A stretch of DNA of 64,000 bases, taken from NCBI GenBank assembly GCA_032622095.1, contig CP136064.1, forward strand, positions 146,882,864-146,946,863, read 5' to 3'. The notes beneath the pieces were generated by a model, which ran no database searches, was not told where the DNA came from, and was given only the letters and a program-made list of their open reading frames with translations. Below are positions 57,239 through 64,000 of this stretch, piece by piece. The position numbers and the translations under genes were made by a program. Origin of the DNA: Siphonodentalium dalli (Eukaryota; Mollusca; Scaphopoda; Gadilida; Siphonodentaliidae). Positions within the stretch are counted from its first letter, which is position 1. Each line of letters starts with the position of its first letter.

Positions 57239-57272
<34 letters not shown>
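57239..57272. repeat. (TA)n between Helitrons
   Basis: TA/TACATA run separating the five-element chain from the long family C element. Confidence 0.9.
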
Positions 57273-60200
57273 CTAGCAGGGTTACCCGGCGTTGCCCAGG
57301 TTAATATGATGAGAAACCCTCTGTATGCTGTGGATATTTGTTGGGGATAGAGAATGCTCTGGCTTAAAGTGTTTCTCATAAATTGTATATTCAAATAGCA
57401 TCATAAAACATGATTATTACAGTCATGGAATATAAGTAGTGGCACACCTTGCCAATTGTCATTCTGTTTGTCGCGATTAATCCGTTCCAACAATAATGAA
57501 GTATTTATTTATTTACAACAGCGTATACATTAGACGTTATAATATGATACATGAACGTCATAAACACATTAGTTCGATAAAAGATGATAATTGGGTTTTA
57601 CATATTGAGCTATATCAATCAATCTAGTGGGTTGGACTAAGATCTCGAGGACACCTGGCTAGCATATCTCCATGAAGATACAGATGTTTCAAAGAAATTG
57701 CCAGGTGCACCTCTGTTCATGGTGCTATATATTGGCTAAATATTCTCAGTTTAAACGAACTGTTGATGCGCATACATATTAGCTACATGTGTCAGACACA
57801 GAGCGAGATTTTGAGTTGTTTATGTCAGTCGAGGAGCCTGTCATAAAACCCTTGTCAGATGTACAGTATTGGGAGGATCCTGAAAAGTCTTATGCTACTA
57901 ACTGCATTTTCTTGTATATCAGAAGAAACTATATTTGACTGCACACTGTGACCACTATTTTTGAACAGCCTTCCATATCTCTTGACAAATTGTAACTTTT
58001 TTGTGGAAACTGTATTGAATGGAACAGACTCAATTTTGTTATAATATATATGCAATCCTCTGACGGTTCGATATCTCTCAGTTTGCACGAATATATGTAT
58101 CTCTTCAATAGAATGATAAATATACGTTGAATGCTTCTTCTATGTATCTCTTTTTGCTAGCTCATTTTGTGATTGCCCTGATTGCTATTCCCATATAAAT
58201 ATGACAGTTAAGAAGATATAATTGTTCAAGTGACTTAAGTGGGTCACCATATGTCGGGATTGTGAAATGTGAATGTCCAAAACTACTTAAAATGGCATGG
58301 AGATGGCCTGGGTGACTGTATATAACTTATATGTGGATATCGGCGAATAGCAATCTTATCAATGATAGTGCATATCCGCTCGCCATCCGCGACGCAAACG
58401 ACACCAAATGTGATTTAATTCATTGTATATCATTAGAGAAAAACGTGTATGAATTCGGTGGAAATTGGTGCCAAATAAATTTGTACCAGCGTTTGCCTCT
58501 TTTGACATATTTAAACCACTCCAATTAGACTCATGGATGCATGATATACTGGCGATGATTATATATATGTTTGGTGGTAATCAGCAACTAAACAAATTCT
58601 GAGAATAGTTATGACCCATATCTCTCACCCAACCGACAGCAATTTGACGTCTTTAAATCACACGATGATATTCCTCGTATCATAGAGAAGAATAATATAT
58701 CAATTTGGTGGACATCTGGGCTAAAATAGTTTATTAAATCAATTGTTGATGCAACGTTGACACGAACAACGCCATATTGCGAAGGTGATTATGTATTCGT
58801 TTGGTGGAAATCGGCGACAAAACTATTTCACGATATATTTTTAATTTTGCCGACCTCCCACTTTTCTTCCCCTGACACCAACAGCGTCATTTTAGAAATA
58901 TTTTACCTGCACCGTTATCTTCCTTTTAAACAGTTACCCCTCTTAGAACGCCTTGGTGCCATCTCGATTGTACCGCGTGAAGTTATATATAGAACGCACA
59001 CAGACAGACATAAAGACAGACAGACAGCACGATTTGATTTCTTGTATCATTTGAGAAGAACGTGTCTGAATTTGATGGTAATTAGTACTAAAAATATTTT
59101 GTATCAGTCTTGGTGACCATCCCGTCCCTATTTCAGTCTCAAGCTGCACACACTAAGACTCATTAGAGATTAGAGATGCATATATGTGAAATTGATGAAA
59201 ATTGGCGAGTATACAAATTCATATCAAATTTAAGGTCCCCATATCTCTCACCCATAGGGCACAAATTTGGTGTATCTAAACGACACGATAAGATTCCTCG
59301 TATCACAGAGAAGAATATGCATCAATCTGGTGGAAATCGGCACTAAACATATAGATATAATTTGTTGTGTCCCTCTCATCTGTATACACCACTGACTCAA
59401 ATGGCCCAACTTATGACATCCTTAAACCACACGATTATACTCCTGATATCATGGAGATGATTGTTTATAAGTTTGGTGATAATCGGCGACTAAACAGTTT
59501 TTTTTTATATCAAATTTGGTGCCAATCCACCCCGGCCATTTCTCAAACAAACAGCACCACTATGGCGTCTTTAAATCACACGATTAGATTCCTCGTATCT
59601 TGGATAAGAACATGTATCAATTTGGTGGAAATTGGCGCAAAAAATATTGCATCAATTTTGGTGCCCCTGTCCCTTTCAATGGAACCCTGACTCGAATGAG
59701 GCCACATTTGACAGATATAAGCAACACCATTAGACTCCCCATACCATGGGGATGATTTTATATAAGTGTGGTGGCAATCGGCGACTAAACCAATTATTAT
59801 CAAATTTAGTGCCCACCCCCTCCCAATGTCTCAACCAAAAGACAACAATTTGGCGTTGTTAAATCGCACAATTTGATTCCTTGTATCATGAAGAAATTAA
59901 TATATATCAATTTGGTGGAGATCGGCGCTAAAATTAGTTTTTCAATTTTGGTGCCCCTCTCCCCTTCCGTGCATCCCTGACTCGAACGACGCCACTTTTA
60001 AACCACACCGTTGGTTTTTTCATATCATGGGTTTGGCGTTGTTAAATCGCACAATTAGATTCCTTGTATCATGAAGAAGAATATATATCAATTTGGTGGA
60101 GATCGGCGCTAATATTAGTTTTTCAATTTTGGTGCCCCTCTCCCCTTCCGTGCATCACTGACTCGAACGACGCCACTTTTAAACCACACCGTTGGTTTTT

Positions 60201-60574
60201 TCATGTCATGTGGATGATTATATATAAGTTTGGTGGAAATCGGCGACAGAAAAAAAAAAATCTCCCCCTTCCGGGCACCCCTGACGCGAACGGCTTGACT
60301 TTTGCCATATTTAAACCACGCCATTAGATTCCTCATATCATGGGGATTATTATATATAAGTTTGGTGGCAATCGGCGACAATCTGCCCCTCCCCCTTTTC
60401 TGCCCCTGACAACAACGGCGTCACTTTAGAAAATTCTAACTCCGACCATTATCCTTCTCGTAAAAAGCTACTCCTAGTAGACCCCTTTGGCATCATCTAG
60501 ATGGTCCCCTGTGAATTTCTATAGAACACAGACAGACAGACAGACAGACAGACATTCGCAAATATAGATATAGA
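57273..60574 (-). mobile_element. Non-autonomous Helitron, family C, copy 2 (about 3.3 kb)
   Basis: This is a full-length element: the minus-strand 5' end is TCTATATCTATATTTGCGAA (60574 downward), followed by GTCTGTCTG repeats, about 13 units of roughly 165 bp (58300-60420), a nonrepetitive 3' portion and the hairpin CCTGGGCAACGCCGGG plus CTAG (57276-57273). Target bases A and T flank it. Two units at 59830-60210 are near-identical neighbours, showing recent unit duplication. It has no Rep/helicase, so it is non-autonomous despite its size. Confidence 0.8.
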
Positions 60575-60597
60575 TATATATATATATATATATATAG

Positions 60598-60630
<33 letters not shown>

Positions 60631-60699
60631 CATACACATGTACACATACACACACACATACATATACGAAAGTAATGTGCTACCGTGTATATATAAGTA
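60575..60699. repeat. (TA)n, TATAC and (CA)n microsatellites
   Basis: A low-complexity spacer between two divergently oriented family C 5' ends. It contains TATAGCTATA and CACATACACACACACATACA runs. Confidence 0.9.
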
Positions 60700-62335
60700 T
60701 CTATATCTATATTTGCGAATGGCTTTAGATATGTCAAAAGTGGCGTCGTTCGAGTCAGGACTCAGGGGTGCACGGAAGGGGCGAGGGGCACCAAAGTTGA
60801 TAAAAACTAATTTTAGCTCCGATTTCCACCAAATTGATATACATTCTTCTCCATGATACAAGGAATCTAATTGTGCGATTTAACAACGACAAATTGTTGT
60901 CGTTTGGATGACAGATTGGGGGGTGGGCACTAAATATGATAAGAATGGGTTTAGACGCCGATTGCCACCACACTTATAAAAAATCACCCCCATGGTATGA
61001 GGAGTCTATTGGTGTGGCTTAACTCTAGCAAATGTGGCCTCATTCGAGTCAGTTGTGCACTGAAAGGGAGAGGGGCACCAAAATTGAGACACAATATTTT
61101 TAGCGCCAATTTTCACCAAATTGATACACGTTCTTATCTATGATACGAGGAATCTAAAGACACCATATTGGTGCTGCTTGGGTGAGAGATGGGGAGGGGT
61201 GGGATGGTCACCAAATTTGATCAGAATTTGTTTAGTCGCCGATTAGCACCAAACTTATAAGTAATCATCTCCATGATATCAGGAGTGCAATTGTGTGGTT
61301 TAAGGATGTCATAAGTGGTGCCATTCGAGTCAGTTGTGTATAGAGGTGAGTGGGACACAAACAAATGATAACAATAAGTTTAGTGCCGATTTCCACTAGA
61401 TTGATGCATATTCTTCTCCGTGATACGAGGAATCTTATCTTGTGGTTTAGATACACCAAATTGGTGCCTCTGGGTGAGAGATATTGTTATTAAATTTGAT
61501 ACGAATTTGTATACTCGCCAATTTTCACCAATTTTATATATATGCATCTCTAGTGAGTCTAAGTGTGTGGTTAAACGGTGACAAACGTGCCGCCGCTTGA
61601 GTCCGAAATAGGGACGTAAGGGTCACCAAAACTGATAAAACATATTTTTAGAACCAATTACCATCAAATTCAGACACGTTCTTCTCAAATGATACGATAA
61701 ACCAAATCGTGCTGTCTTTCTTTCTGTCTCTGTATGCGTTCTATATATAACTTCACGGGGTACAATCGAGATTGCACCAAGGCGTTCTAAGAGGGGTGAC
61801 TTTTACGAGGAAGATAATGGCGTGGGTTAAAGTTTTCTAAAGTGACGTTGTTGGTGTCTGTGGAAGAAAAGTATGGTGAAATAGTTCTGTCGCCGATTTC
61901 CACCAAACGCATATATAATCATCTCAGCGATATGGCGCTGTTCAAGTCAGCGTTGCCGGGGGCATCAACAATTGATTTAATGAACTATTTTAGCGCAGAT
62001 TTACACCAAACATATATATAATCATCTCCAGTACCGTATATCATGCATCCAAGAGTCTAATGGACGTGGTTTAAATATGTCAAAAGTGGCGCCGTTGAAG
62101 TCATGCATGAGGATGGCAGTTGCACCAAAGCTGATACAAATATATTTAGCACTTATTTCCACCAAATGCATACACGTTCTTCTCTAATGATACGATGAAT
62201 TAAATCACATTTGGTGTCGTTTGGGTCACGGATGGCGAGAGGATATGCACTATCATTGATAAGATTTCTATTCGCCGATATGAAACTATAAGTTATATAT
62301 AGTCACCCATGCCATCTCCATATCATTTTAAAGCT
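60700..62335 (+). mobile_element. Helitron family C, copy 3, plus strand, 3'-truncated
   Basis: Starts TCTATATCTATATTTGCGAA (60700). From about 60756 it is the reverse complement of copy 1, from 53590 back to about 52025, with only scattered differences; the 195 bp at 61265-61459 translate identically to 52896-53090. It breaks off near 62335 before the 3' portion and has no CTAG end. Confidence 0.85.
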
Positions 62336-62684
62336 ACTCAAAAATAATCGCCACCATGTTGTTGTTGTTGAAATCAGCTGTTCACTGCCTGTTCCTAACG
62401 CTTCTGAAAACTGCATGCATGGTTTATCTCCCCTGATGCTATAAATAGATTGGGGGTATACCTGTGCATGTTGTGCTTATTCAGTGACAGCCGCGTGATG
62501 GATTCACGAAATTGTTAGAAAAAGACTTGATATATTGAGCTTAAATTGGCAAAACGCGATCAAATAAGTTAGAAGAAGTTTTCGTCAGTGTGAAGATGCC
62601 GAAAAATTGGAAAGAGCAGCGAATAGGGTGTCTTCCGCCATGGATTTTGGGAAAGTGAATCGAATCATGACTAATGTCATGTGG
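62336..62684. other. No gene seen
   Basis: Contains an ATG in perfect Kozak context (GCCACCATG, 62350-62358), but the frame is only 26 codons. Nothing else was recognised. Confidence 0.4.
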
Positions 62685-62689
62685 ATTTC

Positions 62690-63090
62690 CATGCAAATCT
62701 GCGGAGCAAAATTCTGAAAGTTACGGACTTGCACAATTACCTGCATACTTCCCAGTCTTCTGAGTGTGATTTGATGTGGTACTATAAGGTATTTATCTGG
62801 TGGGTCCGCTTTGTAAATTATAAAATTTTGCAATAAATATATTTTTGAGAATTTTTTTCTGGAATTACATCACTTGACCTACATATTAAGTATGCCTACA
62901 TTTGTCAGATTTGAAATATCAATATTCAATATAAAATTCAAAAATAAATACACCAACATCTATAATGCCAATGGAACAAGTTCCAATCGGACCTACCAGA
63001 TAAATACCTGTTGTTTTCAATACCACATCAAGTCACACTCAGAAGTATGTGCAACTCTAAAGTTGCTCTGCAGATTTGCATGGAAACCCC
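62690..63090. repeat. Inverted repeat, diverged arms
   Basis: The left arm (62694-62808, with GCAAATCTGCGGAGCAAAAT and TGAGTGTGATTTGATGTGGT) is the imperfect reverse complement of 62989-63085 (ACCACATCAAGTCACACTCA and TTGCTCTGCAGATTTGCATG). The loop is about 180 bp. The short frames on both strands here are repeat translations. Confidence 0.6.
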
Positions 63091-63260
63091 ATTCAAAATT
63101 GGTCACTTCCCTCTTAAACTTAAAGAAAAAATACAGAAAAGAACAAATACAGACAAGATGATGGATCAGTCACAGGCATGCTGTTTGAGGTAAAGCTCCC
63201 ACCCCCCCCCCGAAGATAGAAGGACAGTGACTGGTTCAATACCACAAAATAGTCAAGGGG

Positions 63261-63587
63261 TTGCTTTCAGCCCTGCCTAAGCCTGATTATCTAAAACACG
63301 AGAAGAAAGACACAAGGGAAATACAGCCAACAAAATTTGAGGACTGTGTCAGTCAAAATCTGGTGGAGAAGGAGGTGTGTAACAACACAGAATCGTTCCA
63401 ACGTCTGCGTACCAGCAGCTCACAAAACGAACTCTACTTCTTTGTTAAAACAACTGTGGAATGGAACTACCTGGAACAGTCGGTTGTTGATATCGGTGAC
63501 ATTGACGGTTTTCTATCTGCTCTGCGAGGGGAACAACAGTATGGAGTGTTTTCAACAATGCTAACAAGGAGCTATTGCTTCAGTTAA
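63261..63587 (+). pseudogene. Short frame resembling a LINE C-terminal tail
   Basis: A 108-codon frame ends SSQNELYFFVKTTVEWNYLEQSVVDIG and DIDGFLSALRG. The pattern FF.+T..+WN.L...VV......F...L is the C-terminal signature of many Jockey/CR1-type reverse transcriptases. No RT core lies nearby and the start codon is not conserved, so it is at best a fragment; an unrelated small ORF is possible. Confidence 0.35.
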
Positions 63588-63729
63588 ATATTTAAAATTT
63601 ATCCTTGTTTATCATATATAATAAATTATTTTTCAATTATTTCGCTTGCTGCTTAATTTATACTCCAAAATAATTTTGGATGGCTCAAACATGCGTACCT
63701 TTTGAAAAAATACTTTGAAAAAGAACATA

Positions 63730-63945
63730 CAGTAATGCCCAAAGTAATTGACCCCTTAACCACTCCAGGATTATGGAAAAAAAATTCAGGATTTAGTTGG
63801 AAATATGGCTTGTTGCCATTCGTTGGAAAGCTCTCATCGAGAGCTTTCCGATGAATGGCAACAAGCCATATATTTCCAACTAAATCCTAAAAATTTTTCC
63901 ATAATTACGCTGTGGTTAAGTGGTCAATTACTTTGGGCATTACTG
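63730..63945. mobile_element. 216-bp near-perfect palindromic MITE
   Basis: CAGTAATGCCCAAAGTAATT at 63730 is mirrored by AATTACTTTGGGCATTACTG ending at 63945. TA flanks both sides (63728-63729, 63946-63947). The arms pair through ATGGAAAAA, ATTTAGTTGGAAATAT, GGCTTGTTGCCATTCGT and GGAAAGCTCTC to a CATCG centre. A CAGT start beside a TA target duplication is typical of Tc1/mariner MITEs. A half-copy lies at 10656-10748. Confidence 0.85.
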
Positions 63946-64000
63946 TATCAAGTTATCTGATGACAATGCGCCAACTGGACACATTTCTTTCTTTTTTTTT

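Noticed and set aside
62350-62433. ATG in perfect Kozak context with a hydrophobic 26-codon frame
   Set aside because: Too short, no splice donor seen in frame, and it lies in repeat-rich DNA.

Overview
The window is AT-rich, intron- and repeat-bearing animal DNA: it has no bacterial-style gene packing, several non-LTR (LINE) retrotransposons, one LTR-type Gag, Helitrons, MITE-like foldbacks, microsatellites and a 100-N scaffold gap. The best host-gene evidence is the first coding exon of an AA15-type lytic polysaccharide monooxygenase (LPMO). AA15 genes occur in invertebrates. Together with CR1-type LINEs whose ORF1 carries an SGNH esterase, and rolling-circle elements with internal tandem repeats as described from bivalves, this suggests a marine invertebrate, plausibly a mollusc. 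The species cannot be fixed from sequence alone.

Layout. 0-3.5 kb: SINE-like fragments, a 177-bp perfect-looking hairpin and three head-to-tail Helitrons (1759-3404). 3.5-13.6 kb: noncoding DNA with three copies of a GGTTA-rich dispersed repeat, imperfect tandem repeats, an old Helitron relic and small foldbacks. 15.19-15.34 kb: a possible first exon of a type II membrane protein on the minus strand. 16.0-20.1 kb: a decayed minus-strand LINE with endonuclease, reverse transcriptase and C-terminal domain, interrupted by a 1-kb insertion. 21.6-23.3 kb: the 3' half of another LINE. 24.1-24.9 kb: a frameshifted LINE ORF1. 25.5-27.7 kb: a 2.2-kb foldback. 28.25-34.7 kb: a LINE with intact SGNH-domain ORF1 and broken ORF2, split by a 3.04-kb element with long, GC-rich, self-complementary ends. 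35.0-37.15 kb: LTR-retrotransposon debris (primer binding site and Gag) joined to a minus-strand LINE fragment. 37.73-37.97 kb: TATA box, exon 1 and splice donor of the LPMO gene.

39.8-45.0 kb is a giant foldback made of about 25 G-tract minisatellite units in opposing orientation, containing the assembly gap. 45.2-47.9 kb is a second degenerate foldback. 50.2-62.3 kb is a Helitron territory: at least four families share a 5' TC terminus, a 3' hairpin followed by CTAG, and insertion between A and T. Five of the elements abut end to end with no spacer. A 1.6-kb stretch of one family is present as a nearly identical inverted copy 7 kb away. The last 1.6 kb holds a short LINE-like C-terminal ORF and a 216-bp near-perfect palindromic MITE whose half-copy also lies at 10.7 kb.

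Apart from the LPMO exon (and possibly the 15.2-kb exon) I see no host gene. Most open frames in the repeats are low-complexity translations of repeats and were left out. Coordinates of repeat boundaries were read by eye and may be off by a few bases.
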